Shown piece after piece: positions 44,902-54,306 of a stretch of 64,000 nt of DNA. The position numbers were made by a program, and so were the translations under genes. Below the pieces are notes generated by a model. That model had not been told where the DNA came from. It ran no database searches and was given only the letters and a program-made list of their open reading frames with translations. Position 1 is the first letter of the stretch, and each line of letters opens with the position of its first letter. The stretch comes from a beta proteobacterium L13 (GTDB taxonomy: Bacteria; Pseudomonadota; Gammaproteobacteria; Burkholderiales; Chromobacteriaceae): assembly GCA_000335715.1 (NCBI GenBank), contig AMYZ01000001.1, forward strand, positions 124,001-188,000, read 5' to 3'.

Positions 44902-45207
44902 ATGAAGCCCATCGTGAAGGTAGAAGGCAAGACCGGGATTATCTTGCTGATCGGACAGTTTGATTTCAATGTTCACAAAGACTTCCGCGCCGCTAGCCAG
45001 GAGCTGCTGGAGAACCCTGATGTGAGCAGCATCGATGTGAATTTCGAGCAAGTGCCTTATCTGGACAGTTCCGCGCTGGGCATGCTGTTGTTGCTGAAAG
45101 AGCGGGCAGGCGCTGCCGGTAAAGATTTGGCGCTGGTGAACTGCAAAGACACAGTGCGACAAGTGCTGGAAATTGCCTGCTTTACCAAACTGTTCACTAT
45201 TCGTTGA
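44902..45207 (+). CDS. STAS-domain protein in the chemotaxis operon
   Basis: A 101-residue STAS protein. The phospho-Ser site is in VPYLDSSALGMLLLLKERAG near residues 56-57. It is a clear paralogue of the HsbA-like protein at 33.6-33.9 kb. GAGGA precedes the ATG and the kinase gene ends 7 bases upstream. It may be a second target of the HsbR-like kinase/phosphatase, linking that switch to the second chemotaxis operon. Confidence 0.9.
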   Translation: MKPIVKVEGKTGIILLIGQFDFNVHKDFRAASQELLENPDVSSIDVNFEQVPYLDSSALGMLLLLKERAGAAGKDLALVNCKDTVRQVLEIACFTKLFTIR

Positions 45208-45224
45208 AACAGCACCGGTCACGG

Positions 45225-45255
45225 CAGCTTGCGCATAGGTACTGAACGCAAGCTG
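45225..45255 (+). other. Inverted repeat in the STAS-cheY spacer
   Basis: CAGCTTGCG (45225-45233) and CGCAAGCTG (45247-45255) form a perfect 9-bp stem with a 13-base loop and no T run. It lies 18 bases after the STAS stop. It may attenuate transcription into cheY. The rest of the 218-base spacer (45208-45425) shows no gene. Confidence 0.4.
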
Positions 45256-45425
45256 GCTGGTGCTGGTGTGGCGGCTTGCCAAATCGCCTGCTAAATGCGG
45301 CCAGATTCATACATGACATTGACCAAGGTGGCATGCATGGACTAATACGTATAGAAACATGGTGGCTTCGCAGGCTTTTTCGTTTAAATTGTGCGCATAC
45401 TTAATCTAGATGGATTGCTGAGTCT

Positions 45426-45791
45426 ATGGCTAAAAGAATTCTAACGGTGGACGACTCCGCCTCGATTCGCCAAATGGTTGCCTTTACCCTGAAAAGTGCC
45501 GGTTATGAAGTCGTCGAGGCTTCTGATGGCAACGCCGGGCTATCCAAGGCACAAGCAGGGCAGGTGGACCTGGTACTCACCGACCAGAACATGCCAGGCA
45601 TGGACGGCCTGACTCTGATCCGTTCGCTACGCCGCCTGCCAAATTACGCATCTGTCCCTATCCTGATGCTGACTACCGAGTCTAGCGACCAGATGAAAGC
45701 CCAGGGCCGGGCTGCTGGTGCGACTGGCTGGCTGGTAAAGCCCTTCGACCCCCAAAAGCTGGTAGACGTTGTGCGCCGCCTTGTTGGCTAA
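45426..45791 (+). CDS. cheY: CheY-like response regulator (second copy)
   Basis: A 121-residue single-domain receiver (MAKRILTVDDSASIRQMVAFTLKSAGYEVVEA). The acidic pair is Asp9-10, the phospho-acceptor is in VDLVLTDQNMPGMDGLTLI near residue 53, Thr is in LMLTTES and Lys is in WLVKPF. It resembles the CheY-like regulators that precede cheA in non-enterobacterial che operons more than the motor-binding CheY at 41.2 kb. It is followed by cheA after 30 bases. It may act as a phosphate sink or as a second output. Confidence 0.93.
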   Translation: MAKRILTVDDSASIRQMVAFTLKSAGYEVVEASDGNAGLSKAQAGQVDLVLTDQNMPGMDGLTLIRSLRRLPNYASVPILMLTTESSDQMKAQGRAAGATGWLVKPFDPQKLVDVVRRLVG

Positions 45792-45821
45792 TCATCAGAA
45801 AATCATTATCAGGGGGCGTCC

Positions 45822-48056
45822 ATGACTTTTGACATGTCGCAGTTTCATCAAGTGTTTTTCGATGAGACTGCAGAGCACTTAGTCAATATGGAATCGCTTC
45901 TACTGGCGATCAATGTACAGCAGCCAGAGTCTGAAGACCTCAATGCCATTTTCCGCGCGGCGCACTCTATAAAGGGTGGGGCGGCCACCTTCGGCTTCAG
46001 CGATCTGGCCGAGTTGACGCATGTGCTGGAAAACCTGCTGGATAAGGTTCGCAAGAACGAGCTGCCGCTAAGCAGGGATATTGTTGATGCCTCATTGCTT
46101 TCTGGCGACCTGCTCAAGGAAATGCTGGCATTTCACCGTGGTGACGAGCCTGTAGACGAAGCTCGTATTGCGGTACTCAAACAAAAGCTGGAGCAACTCT
46201 CCATTCCCGGCCAGGCAGCGGTACCGGCACCCGCAGTGGCTGTGCAGCCCACTGCTGCAGCCTTACCTAGCCGGTTGCATATCGAAATTTATCCACCCGT
46301 TGCCATGCACGTTGATGAGCTGTGGCAGCGCCTAGCCGCATTGGGCAGCCTGCAAATAATGCAGGCACCGGACGAGCAGGCGGATCCGGTCATCCCGGCC
46401 CTGGCCTTGCTCAGCACCGAGTCCCCTTGTGACGACGTGGTGGAGATGCTTGCATTCTTGTTGCCACCCGAGGCATTCAAAGTTGTAGAGGACCTGACGG
46501 TAGAAGACGACGGTGTTGGCTTCTTCTCCCTACCTCCCATTGCCCCCACCGGTGACATTGCCTTCGAAGAAGATGGCTTTGGGCTTTTTGCCCCTTTGCC
46601 CGCCAGCAATGTGGCCAGCCATGGTGATATTGCTTTCGAGGAAGATGGTTTTGGCCTGTTTGCCCCGCTGCCAGCGGGGCCTGCTGATGGCAAGGCCGGT
46701 ATCGCTTTTGAAGAGGATGGTTTCGGCTTGTTCGAGCCCCTTCCTGCTGCAAGTGCCGCCCCGGTTAGCATGGCTGGCAGTGTGACTGCGCCGGTACCTG
46801 TCAAAGAACCGGTTCGCTCAGAAGCACGACCTGCTGCCGTAGCGGCATCGGGTGCCGGTGAAAACTCCATTCGCGTCAGTACCGACAAGGTCGACCTGCT
46901 ATTGAACCTGGTGGGCGAGCTGGTGATTACGCAGTCCATGCTGATGCAGTATGGCTCAGGGCTCGATTCGGTCGAGCACGAGAACCTGCTTAACAGCATT
47001 TCGCTGCTGCAGCGTAATTCGCGTGAGCTGCAAGAAGCCGTGATGTCCATTCGCATGATGCCGATTGCATTTGTATTCAATCGCTTCCCGCGTGTGGTAC
47101 GCGACCTGGCTGGCAAGCTGGACAAGCAAGTCGAGCTGAAAATGGTGGGCGAGAACACCGAGCTGGATAAAGGCTTTATCGAGAAACTGTCCGACCCGTT
47201 GACGCACCTGGTGCGCAACAGCCTGGACCATGGTATCGAATCGCCAGAGCAGCGCCGTGCCAAAGGCAAGAAGGAAACCGGCCTGCTGACGCTACGCGCC
47301 TTCCACGAAGGCGGCAGTATCGTGATCGAGGTGACCGATGATGGCGCCGGCTTGCGCCGCGACAAGATCCTGGCCAAGGCGCGCGAAAGCGGCCTGCCGG
47401 TGACCGACAGCATGAGCGATACCGAAGTGTGGGCCCTGATCTTCGAGCCTGGCTTCTCCACCGCCGCCGAAGTCACCGACGTGTCCGGCCGTGGGGTTGG
47501 CATGGACGTGGTGCGCAAGAATATCGTGGCCATGGGTGGCCGTATCGATATCAGCAGCATGGTCGATATCGGCACCACCATGACCATTCGCCTGCCGCTC
47601 ACGCTGGCCATCATGGATGGCATGTCCATCAAGATTGCTGACGAAACCTATGTCTTGCCGCTGAATTACATTCTGGAGTCACTGCAGCCCGCGCCGAGCG
47701 AAGTCAAAACCATTGCCGGGCGTGGCCAGGTGGTGAGTGTGCGCGGCGAGTACCTGCCGATTGTCAGCGTGGCCGATTATTTCGCCATCGATACGCCGGC
47801 TACGCAACCGGATAAATCCATTCTGATCATTGTGGAATCCAGCGGCCAGAAAGTGGCTTTGATGGTGGACGAGCTACTGGGGCAGCAACAGTTTGTGGTG
47901 AAAAACCTGGAGGCCAACTACCGCAAGGTAGAGGGGCTGTCCGGTGCCACCATTATGGGTGATGGCCGCGTCGCGCTGATTCTGGATGTGGCGGCCATTG
48001 TCCGGGTGAATTTACAAAAAGCGCACGGCGAAATACTGACCGCGCAGCTTCATTAA
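45822..48056 (+). CDS. cheA: Chemotaxis histidine kinase CheA (second copy) with DGFGLF repeats
   Basis: A 744-residue CheA. HPt domain with phospho-acceptor His49 in FRAAHSIKGGAATFGF. A P2-like region covers about 145-225. A linker then carries three near-identical units IAFEEDGFGLF at residues 246, 270 and 294, exactly 24 residues apart, with a weaker copy (VEDDGVGFF) before them. P3 starts near 345 (NSIRVSTDKVDLLLNLVGELVITQSM). P4 has HLVRNSLDHGIESPEQRRAKGKKETG and GRGVGMDVVRKNI, and P5 ends the protein. The repeats may be short docking motifs for CheY or CheB. It is followed by cheW after 12 bases. Confidence 0.95.
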   Translation: MTFDMSQFHQVFFDETAEHLVNMESLLLAINVQQPESEDLNAIFRAAHSIKGGAATFGFSDLAELTHVLENLLDKVRKNELPLSRDIVDASLLSGDLLKEMLAFHRGDEPVDEARIAVLKQKLEQLSIPGQAAVPAPAVAVQPTAAALPSRLHIEIYPPVAMHVDELWQRLAALGSLQIMQAPDEQADPVIPALALLSTESPCDDVVEMLAFLLPPEAFKVVEDLTVEDDGVGFFSLPPIAPTGDIAFEEDGFGLFAPLPASNVASHGDIAFEEDGFGLFAPLPAGPADGKAGIAFEEDGFGLFEPLPAASAAPVSMAGSVTAPVPVKEPVRSEARPAAVAASGAGENSIRVSTDKVDLLLNLVGELVITQSMLMQYGSGLDSVEHENLLNSISLLQRNSRELQEAVMSIRMMPIAFVFNRFPRVVRDLAGKLDKQVELKMVGENTELDKGFIEKLSDPLTHLVRNSLDHGIESPEQRRAKGKKETGLLTLRAFHEGGSIVIEVTDDGAGLRRDKILAKARESGLPVTDSMSDTEVWALIFEPGFSTAAEVTDVSGRGVGMDVVRKNIVAMGGRIDISSMVDIGTTMTIRLPLTLAIMDGMSIKIADETYVLPLNYILESLQPAPSEVKTIAGRGQVVSVRGEYLPIVSVADYFAIDTPATQPDKSILIIVESSGQKVALMVDELLGQQQFVVKNLEANYRKVEGLSGATIMGDGRVALILDVAAIVRVNLQKAHGEILTAQLH
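46557..46733 (+). repeat. 72-bp tandem coding repeat in cheA
   Basis: Three units encoding IAFEEDGFGLF-x-PLPA start at 46557, 46629 and 46701, a period of 72 bases (24 codons). Codon choices differ between units (for example GAAGAAGAT, GAGGAAGAT, GAAGAGGAT), so protein-level selection has kept the motif while the DNA diverged. Confidence 0.85.
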
Positions 48057-48068
48057 CAGGTGCTAGTG

Positions 48069-48578
48069 ATGGGTGTTGCCACCATGGACGCTAACAACAG
48101 CAGTGATACCGACAAAGTCAGACGTGAATACCTGGTCTTTGCACTGGGTAGCGAAGAGTACGGTATCGATATTCTGAAAGTACAGGAAATCCGCGGCTAC
48201 GACGCGGTAACCCGCCTGGCGAAGTCGCCCAGCTTCATCAAGGGTGTGATCAATCTGCGCGGGCACATCGTGCCTATCGTGGATATGCGCATCAAGTTTG
48301 ATGTAGGCAACGTCATTTATAACGACTTCACCGTGGTCATTATCCTGAACGTGCTCAACCGCACGGTAGGCATGGTGGTGGATGGGGTGTCGGATGTGAT
48401 CGAGCTGTCCGGGGACGATATCCGCCCGGCGCCGGAATTCGGCGCGGTGATGAACACCAACTACATCCAGGGGCTGGGGGTGGTAGGGGAGCGCATGATC
48501 ATCATGGTGGATATCGAGAAACTGATGAGCAGCGACGAGATGGCGTTGATGGATGCGGCTGTTGCGGCCAACGTTTAA
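48069..48578 (+). CDS. cheW: Chemotaxis coupling protein CheW
   Basis: CheW (169 residues) bridges receptors and CheA. The family blocks are [32 protein letters not shown] near residue 20, [22 protein letters not shown] near residue 56 and [12 protein letters not shown] near residue 102. The start could be the ATG at 48069, with AGGTG upstream, or the ATG at 48084 (MDANNSSD). It is the only CheW in the window and sits between cheA and a receptor gene. Confidence 0.95.
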   Translation: MGVATMDANNSSDTDKVRREYLVFALGSEEYGIDILKVQEIRGYDAVTRLAKSPSFIKGVINLRGHIVPIVDMRIKFDVGNVIYNDFTVVIILNVLNRTVGMVVDGVSDVIELSGDDIRPAPEFGAVMNTNYIQGLGVVGERMIIMVDIEKLMSSDEMALMDAAVAANV

Positions 48579-48593
48579 CACAGGGGAAAAGGC

Positions 48594-51338
48594 ATGAAAG
48601 TCAAACAGTTACTGGTTATCGGGTTCGGCGTGCTGCTGGCCCTGATTGCCGCATCGTCTATCCTGGCGGTTCTCCGGCTGCAGACCATTATCGAAAGTGG
48701 TGCGGAAATCACCGAGAACCACATGCCGCGTGCCAACGCGGTGAACAAGATTGTCGACAACGTCAATGCCACCGCGCGCGGCGTGCGTACCGCGCTGCTG
48801 GCGGATGACCCGCAAGTAGCGGCCTCGCAAGTAAAAGAGATGGATGAGCAGCTCAAGAACATTGATGCTGCCCTGGAAGTGCTGAAGCAGCGCCCGGCGG
48901 AAGAAGAGTCGGTTGCCCTGCAGGCGGCATTGGTGAAGGCCGACCAGGAATACCGTGCCAAACTGCGTCAGTTTACGGCCCTGTTCAATGCCGGCCAGCT
49001 GCCGGAGGCGAAAGCATTCCTGTTCGATCACATGCGTGAAACGCAAAAGGCCTACCTGAGCGCCATCGAAGCGCTGGTTGCCTACGAAGAAGGCATGGCA
49101 CAGGAGCACGGTGTCAGCCTGCAGCAAGATGCCAACACCTCATTACTGATTACCGAGGGTTTCCTGGTAGCGTCTCTTGTGATCGGCTTGCTGGCGGCCT
49201 ACCTGATTGGCCGTTCGCTGTTCCGCGTGATTGGCGGTGAGCCTTCCGATGCAGCCAAACTCATGCAAGAGCTGGCTACTGGCGAGGTCACCAGTACCCT
49301 GCAGGTTGCCGAAAAAGATACCAGCAGCCTGTTCTACTTTATCAAGCAGGCAGCAGAGAAGGCGATCGAGAACATCCGCATCCGTAATGCGCTGGACGCC
49401 GCGGCCACCAATGTCATGATTGCCAACGCCGACAATATCGTCGTGTACGCCAACCGCGCAGTAGCGGACATGCTGCAAAACGCCGAAGCCGACATCAAGA
49501 AAGAGCTGCCAGGCTTTAGCGCCCGCGATCTGGTAGGCAGCAATATCGATGGCTTCCACAAGCGCCCGGAACACCAGCGCAGCATGCTGGCCAGCATGCG
49601 CTCGCCGCACAAGGCCACCATCCAGGTGGGTGTGCGTACCTTTGTCCTGTTCGTGACCCCAATCCTGAACAAACAAGGCGCCGCCCTGGGTACCGTAGTG
49701 GAGTGGCAGGACATTACCGAGCAGCTCAAGCGCGATGCACTGGAACAGCAAAAACGCGAAGCCGACCTGCGCATGCTGGAAGAAAACACCCGTATCCGCA
49801 AAGCGCTGGACAATGTGTCGTCCAACGTGATGATTGCCGACAACGACCGCAACATCATCTACCTGAACCGCAGCGTACAAGACATGCTGCAAGTGGCCGA
49901 GCACGACATCAAACGCGTACTGCCAAACTTTGACGCCCGCAAGCTGCAGGGTGCCAATATGGATGTCTTCCACCGCAACCCGGCGCATCAGCGCGGCTTG
50001 CTGGAAGCGCTGAAAACCACCCACGCCAGCCAGATCAGCGTGGGCGGCCGTACCTTCCGCCTCACCGCCAACCCGGTGTTCAGCGATACCGGCGAGCGTA
50101 TCGGCTCGGTAGTCGAGTGGGCAGACCGTACCGAAGAAGTGCGTGTGGAAAAAGAAGTGTCCGAAGTGGTGGGCGCTGCGGCCAACGGTGACTTTAGCCA
50201 GCGTATTCCGCTGGACGGCAAGACCGGCTTCTTTGCTACCCTGTCTGGCCAGGTCAACCAGCTGCTGGACGTGTCCAGTCGCGGCCTGAACGATATTGCC
50301 CAGGTGCTGTCCGGCCTGGCTGCCGGCGACCTGACCCGCACGATAGAAGCCGAATACGAAGGCATGTTCGGCCAGCTGCGCAACGATACCAACCTGACAG
50401 TAGCGCGCCTGAAAGAGATCGTCGGCAATATCAAGGAAGCCACCGACGCCATCAACACGGCCGCGCAGGAGATTTCTGCCGGTAACGTGAACCTGTCCAG
50501 CCGCACCGAGCAGCAAGCCGCCAGCCTGGAAGAAACCGCTTCCAGCATGGAAGAAATCACCAGCACCGTGAAGCAGAACGCCGAGAACTCGCGCAAGGCC
50601 AATAGCCTGGCCGTGGGGGCCTCCGACATTGCCTCGCGTGGTGGTGTGGTAGTGGGCAAGGTCGTTTCCACCATGAACGAGATCAACGAGAGTGCCACCA
50701 AGATCGTGGACATCATCAGCGTGATCGACGGCATTGCCTTCCAGACCAATATCCTGGCGCTGAACGCTGCGGTAGAAGCGGCCCGCGCTGGCGAACAGGG
50801 CCGTGGTTTTGCCGTGGTGGCCAGCGAGGTGCGCAACCTGGCGCAGCGCTCGGCTGCTGCTGCCAAGGAAATCAAGGGCCTGATTGGCGACTCGGTAGAA
50901 AAAGTGGAGTCCGGTACCCGTCTGGTAGACGAAGCTGGCCGCACCATGGAAGAAATCGTATCGTCCATTCGCCGTGTCACCGACATCATGAGCGAAATCT
51001 CGGCGGCCTCCATCGAGCAGAGCTCGGGTATCGAGCAAGTCAACCTGGCCGTGAGCCAGATGGACGAAAACACGCAGAAGAATGCCGCACTGGTGGAAGA
51101 GGCCGCCGCCGCAGCCGAATCGCTGGAAGAGCAGGCATCCAATCTGCGCGATGCCGTGGCCATCTTCAAACTGGATCAGCTAGGCGCTGCGACCAGCGTG
51201 CGTAAAACAGAGCGCAAGCCGCAAGCCAGCGTAGTGGTGCATCAGCCAGCCGCGCCGGTACGCAAGGCCCTGCCAGCGATGAACCACCAGGCCGTCCGCC
51301 CGGCTGCGACGGATGAAGGCGAGTGGGAGGAGTTCTGA
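48594..51338 (+). CDS. Methyl-accepting chemotaxis protein with two PAS domains and C-terminal docking tail
   Basis: A 914-residue receptor. The first membrane helix (about 7-28), a helical-bundle periplasmic domain of the 4HB type (about 30-185) and a second helix (about 185-208) are followed by two homologous PAS domains (about 260-375 and 395-515; each with NVMIA(N/D)...YLNR/VYANR and [18 protein letters not shown]). A HAMP-like stretch and a signalling domain follow, with tip [39 protein letters not shown] near residue 718. The last five residues EWEEF fit the x-W-x-x-F pentapeptide that tethers CheR and CheB; cheR starts at its stop codon. Confidence 0.95.
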   Translation: MKVKQLLVIGFGVLLALIAASSILAVLRLQTIIESGAEITENHMPRANAVNKIVDNVNATARGVRTALLADDPQVAASQVKEMDEQLKNIDAALEVLKQRPAEEESVALQAALVKADQEYRAKLRQFTALFNAGQLPEAKAFLFDHMRETQKAYLSAIEALVAYEEGMAQEHGVSLQQDANTSLLITEGFLVASLVIGLLAAYLIGRSLFRVIGGEPSDAAKLMQELATGEVTSTLQVAEKDTSSLFYFIKQAAEKAIENIRIRNALDAAATNVMIANADNIVVYANRAVADMLQNAEADIKKELPGFSARDLVGSNIDGFHKRPEHQRSMLASMRSPHKATIQVGVRTFVLFVTPILNKQGAALGTVVEWQDITEQLKRDALEQQKREADLRMLEENTRIRKALDNVSSNVMIADNDRNIIYLNRSVQDMLQVAEHDIKRVLPNFDARKLQGANMDVFHRNPAHQRGLLEALKTTHASQISVGGRTFRLTANPVFSDTGERIGSVVEWADRTEEVRVEKEVSEVVGAAANGDFSQRIPLDGKTGFFATLSGQVNQLLDVSSRGLNDIAQVLSGLAAGDLTRTIEAEYEGMFGQLRNDTNLTVARLKEIVGNIKEATDAINTAAQEISAGNVNLSSRTEQQAASLEETASSMEEITSTVKQNAENSRKANSLAVGASDIASRGGVVVGKVVSTMNEINESATKIVDIISVIDGIAFQTNILALNAAVEAARAGEQGRGFAVVASEVRNLAQRSAAAAKEIKGLIGDSVEKVESGTRLVDEAGRTMEEIVSSIRRVTDIMSEISAASIEQSSGIEQVNLAVSQMDENTQKNAALVEEAAAAAESLEEQASNLRDAVAIFKLDQLGAATSVRKTERKPQASVVVHQPAAPVRKALPAMNHQAVRPAATDEGEWEEF

Positions 51339-52192
51339 GTACAGCCAGCGATAAGGAAAGCATCTTTGCGCGGGATCTTCATTTCTCCGATGAAGATTTC
51401 CGCATCATCCGAGAGTTGCTTTACGACAAAACCGGTATTGCCCTGAGTGCGGTAAAAAACCACATGGCGTACGCCAGGCTGGCCAAACATGTGCGGCGGC
51501 TTGGCGTAGCCAACTTTACCGACTACCTGGCTTTATTGCGCTCGGCGGAAGGGGCGCACGAGTGGGAGCATTTCATCAATGCACTCACGACCAACCTCAC
51601 ATCGTTTTTCCGCGAACAGCACCACTTTGACATCCTGCATCAGCACGCCATGCAGCACGCCGATCGCGGCGAGGCCTACCGCGTGTGGAGCTCTGCCTCT
51701 TCTACCGGCGAAGAACCCTATTCAATCGCCATGACACTGGACCCGGCGGTAAGGTCGGGCAATTATCATATCGTGGCGTCGGATATTGATACCAATGTCT
51801 TGAAGAAGGCGGCGGGAGGGGTGTACGCTCTCGATAGAATTGCCAAACTCAGTGACCAGCAGCTCAAGCAGTTCTTTTTGCGTGGGCGCGGTCAGAACGA
51901 AGGCATGGTCAAGGTCAAGTCTGGCCTGATGCGCAATATGGAATTCCGCCAGATCAACCTGGTGGATCGCAGCTGGCCACAGCTTGGCATGTTCGACGTG
52001 ATCTTCTGCCGCAATGTGCTGATCTATTTCGATAAGCCTACGCAGGCCGGCATCCTGGAGCATTTTGCCCAGTACCTGAAACCGCATGGCTTATTACTGC
52101 TGGGGCATTCCGAGAATATCCAGCATATAACCGATACCTTTTCGCCCTGCGGCAAGACCGCTTACCGCCTGGCGAGTGGAAAAACACCATGA
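51323..52192 (+). CDS. cheR: Chemotaxis protein methyltransferase CheR
   Basis: CheR (about 285-289 residues) methylates receptor glutamates using SAM. The N-terminal helical domain has [41 protein letters not shown], and the SAM domain has [30 protein letters not shown] and [14 protein letters not shown]. The start is uncertain. The GTG at 51323 lies inside the receptor gene and has no Shine-Dalgarno; homology suggests initiation nearer STASDKE, where only a CTG (51335) follows GGGAGGAG. It overlaps cheB by 4 bases (ATGA). Confidence 0.94.
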   Translation: MGGVLSTASDKESIFARDLHFSDEDFRIIRELLYDKTGIALSAVKNHMAYARLAKHVRRLGVANFTDYLALLRSAEGAHEWEHFINALTTNLTSFFREQHHFDILHQHAMQHADRGEAYRVWSSASSTGEEPYSIAMTLDPAVRSGNYHIVASDIDTNVLKKAAGGVYALDRIAKLSDQQLKQFFLRGRGQNEGMVKVKSGLMRNMEFRQINLVDRSWPQLGMFDVIFCRNVLIYFDKPTQAGILEHFAQYLKPHGLLLLGHSENIQHITDTFSPCGKTAYRLASGKTP

Positions 52193-53271
52193 ACCCGGAG
52201 CGCAAGATACGCGTGGTAGTAGTTGATGATTCGGCGCTGATACGCGAGCTGCTGGGCAAGATCATCAATGAACAAAGCGATATGGAAGTCGTGGCTTTTG
52301 CCCCAGACCCGGTTGCTGCGCGTGAACGTATCCGTGAAACCAATCCGGACGTGATCACCCTTGATGTGGAAATGCCCAAGATGGACGGCCTGGAGTTTCT
52401 GCGCCGTCTGATGAGCTTGCGGCCAACCCCGGTGCTGATGATTTCCTCCCTCACGGCCAGTGGCTCGGAAACCGCCTTGCGGGCGCTGGAGCTGGGGGCG
52501 GTGGACTGCATTGCCAAGCCGCAGCTCGATATCAGCCGTGGCATGCTGGATTACGCCGAGAAAATCTGCGAGAAAATCCGCATGGCTGCCGATGCGCGTG
52601 TACGTTTGCCGGCGCGCTTTATCCAGCGTGACAGCACCGCTGCCCAGCCGCGTATCCCTGCCGCTTCTGCCATCCTGCGCCGCGATGCCATCATCGTGGT
52701 GGGGGCATCTACCGGTGGTACCGAGGCCTTGCGCGAGTTCCTCTCTGCCTTGCCGGCAGATACACCGCCAGTGCTGGTGGTGCAGCATATGCCGGAAAAC
52801 TTTACCCTGTCTTTTGCGCGCCGGCTGGACCAGTGCTGTGCCATGTCGGTATGTGAAGCTACCGATGGGCAGCCAGTCTTGCCCGGGCATGTTTATATTG
52901 CCCCTGGCCATTCCCACCTGAGCCTGCGCAAGGTTGCAAGCGGTTTTGTGACCGAGCTGAGCCAGAGCGAGCCGGTGAATCGCCACCGGCCTGCTGTTGA
53001 TGTGCTGTTCGACTCTGCGGCCAACCTGCTGGGCAAGCGTGCCGTCGGGGTGATTCTTACCGGTATGGGGCGGGATGGTGCGGCAGGCATGCTGCGCATG
53101 CGCGAAGCCGGGGCGTTCAATATCGGCCAGGATCAGGCTTCCTGTGTGGTGTATGGCATGCCGCGGGCGGCGTTCGAAGTCGGTGCCGTGCATGAGGTAG
53201 CACCGCTGGATAGAGTGGCCGAGCGCGTGCTGGCCTATCTGGCTGGCAAAACCATGCGGGAGGCCGGATGA
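52189..53271 (+). CDS. cheB: Protein-glutamate methylesterase/glutaminase CheB
   Basis: CheB (360 residues) demethylates receptors when phosphorylated by CheA. The receiver domain (about 6-125) has [11 protein letters not shown] and phospho-acceptor Asp59 in [16 protein letters not shown]. The methylesterase domain (about 165-355) has the Ser in [11 protein letters not shown], the His in [10 protein letters not shown] and the Asp in [12 protein letters not shown]. It overlaps cheR and cheD by 4 bases on each side, so cheR-cheB-cheD are translationally coupled. Confidence 0.97.
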   Translation: MNPERKIRVVVVDDSALIRELLGKIINEQSDMEVVAFAPDPVAARERIRETNPDVITLDVEMPKMDGLEFLRRLMSLRPTPVLMISSLTASGSETALRALELGAVDCIAKPQLDISRGMLDYAEKICEKIRMAADARVRLPARFIQRDSTAAQPRIPAASAILRRDAIIVVGASTGGTEALREFLSALPADTPPVLVVQHMPENFTLSFARRLDQCCAMSVCEATDGQPVLPGHVYIAPGHSHLSLRKVASGFVTELSQSEPVNRHRPAVDVLFDSAANLLGKRAVGVILTGMGRDGAAGMLRMREAGAFNIGQDQASCVVYGMPRAAFEVGAVHEVAPLDRVAERVLAYLAGKTMREAG

Positions 53272-53870
53272 CAATCGCCGGTACCGCCCATCATCGATAT
53301 TTCGATAAAAGTTTCAACCGCGCTGCTGCCAAGTTGTTGCCCGGGGAGTACGAAGCCTCGGCAGATGGCTTGCTGCTGGTTACCGTGCTGGGGTCCTGTG
53401 TCTCGGCCTGTCTGCGCGACCGCAAAACCGGCATTGCCGGCATGAACCACTTCATGCTGCCAGATCAAGGCAGCAGCAATAGCGACCGCCTGATGCCGGC
53501 GCGCTTTGGTACCCACGCCATGGAGCTGTTGATTAACGACATGCTCAAGCTGGGCGCCAACCGCAGCACGCTGGAAGCCAAGGTATTTGGCGGCGGCAAC
53601 GTGATTGCCGGCATGACCACAGTGAATATCGGCCAGCGTAACGCCGGTTTCGTGCGTGCCTTTCTGGCGCAGGAAAACATCCCTATCGTGGCGGAAGACC
53701 TGGGGCTGGATATTGCGCGCAAGATCTACTTTTTTACCGATACCGGCAAGGTGATGGTGAAAAAGATCAACCCGCAACAAACCCTGGTGCAGGAAGAAGA
53801 AAGCTACCGCCGCCGTATCGACCGCGATACCGAGCAAAAGCATGGTGGCGATATCGACCTGTTCATCTAG
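53268..53870 (+). CDS. cheD: Chemoreceptor glutamine deamidase CheD
   Basis: CheD (200 residues) deamidates receptor Gln residues to Glu. The catalytic Cys is in [28 protein letters not shown], with the His in the same block, and the Thr lies in the following [14 protein letters not shown] stretch. [23 protein letters not shown] near residue 105 is also typical. It is the last gene of the plus-strand chemotaxis operon and ends before a palindromic terminator. Confidence 0.96.
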   Translation: MTIAGTAHHRYFDKSFNRAAAKLLPGEYEASADGLLLVTVLGSCVSACLRDRKTGIAGMNHFMLPDQGSSNSDRLMPARFGTHAMELLINDMLKLGANRSTLEAKVFGGGNVIAGMTTVNIGQRNAGFVRAFLAQENIPIVAEDLGLDIARKIYFFTDTGKVMVKKINPQQTLVQEEESYRRRIDRDTEQKHGGDIDLFI

Positions 53871-53894
53871 CCAGCTTGGCGTGGCAAGCAAAAC

Positions 53895-53920
53895 AAAAGG
53901 TTGGCCGCGGCCAACCTTTT
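53895..53920. terminator. Perfect palindrome built from two GTTGGCCGC motifs, terminator of the che operon
   Basis: GGTTGGCCGCGGCCAACC flanked by AAAA and TTTT makes a 26-base perfect palindrome, with two copies of the window-wide motif fused head to head. T tracts on both sides suit bidirectional termination between the convergent cheD and fdxA genes. Confidence 0.85.
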
Positions 53921-53926
53921 TTGCGT

Positions 53927-54250
53927 CTAGCGTTCCAGCAAGGGCAGTTTGCCGCTTTGCGTAGCCCAGTGTGCGTGGTCTGGCAGCGGGGCTTTCTGGC
54001 TGCTGATCACCGGCCACTGCGCCGCCAGCTCGGCATTGAGTGCCAGCATGTGCGCCTGATCTGCGGGCAGGTCGTTGTCGGTGGTGATGGCATCGATAGG
54101 GCACTCGGCAATGCATAGCGTGCAGTCGATGCACTCGTCCGGGTCGATGGCCAGAAAGTTGGGCCCTTCGTGAAAGCAGTCCACCGGGCATACCGTCACG
54201 CAGTCGGTGTATTTGCATTTGATACAGGCTTCGGTTACAACGTGCGTCAT
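53927..54250 (-). CDS. fdxA: Ferredoxin FdxA (7Fe type)
   Basis: A 107-residue ferredoxin with N-terminal cluster ligands in CIKCKYTDCVTVCPVDCFHEG and CIDCTLCIAECPIDAI. The extra Cys spacing in the first half and the 40-residue C-terminal tail are typical of the [3Fe-4S][4Fe-4S] FdxA of proteobacteria. It transfers electrons in the cytoplasm; partners are unknown. It is divergent from gluQ. Confidence 0.95.
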   Translation of the reverse strand: MTHVVTEACIKCKYTDCVTVCPVDCFHEGPNFLAIDPDECIDCTLCIAECPIDAITTDNDLPADQAHMLALNAELAAQWPVISSQKAPLPDHAHWATQSGKLPLLER

Positions 54251-54306
54251 GCTGCGGCCCCCGCGCTTGCTTGTTCATCTACTCATTGTTGTCGTCTTTT
54301 CCTGCC

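Noticed and set aside
51335..51337. CTG as the cheR start codon
   Set aside because: It is attractive because GGGAGGAG lies just upstream, but the spacing is very short and CTG starts are rare; left as an uncertainty within the cheR entry.
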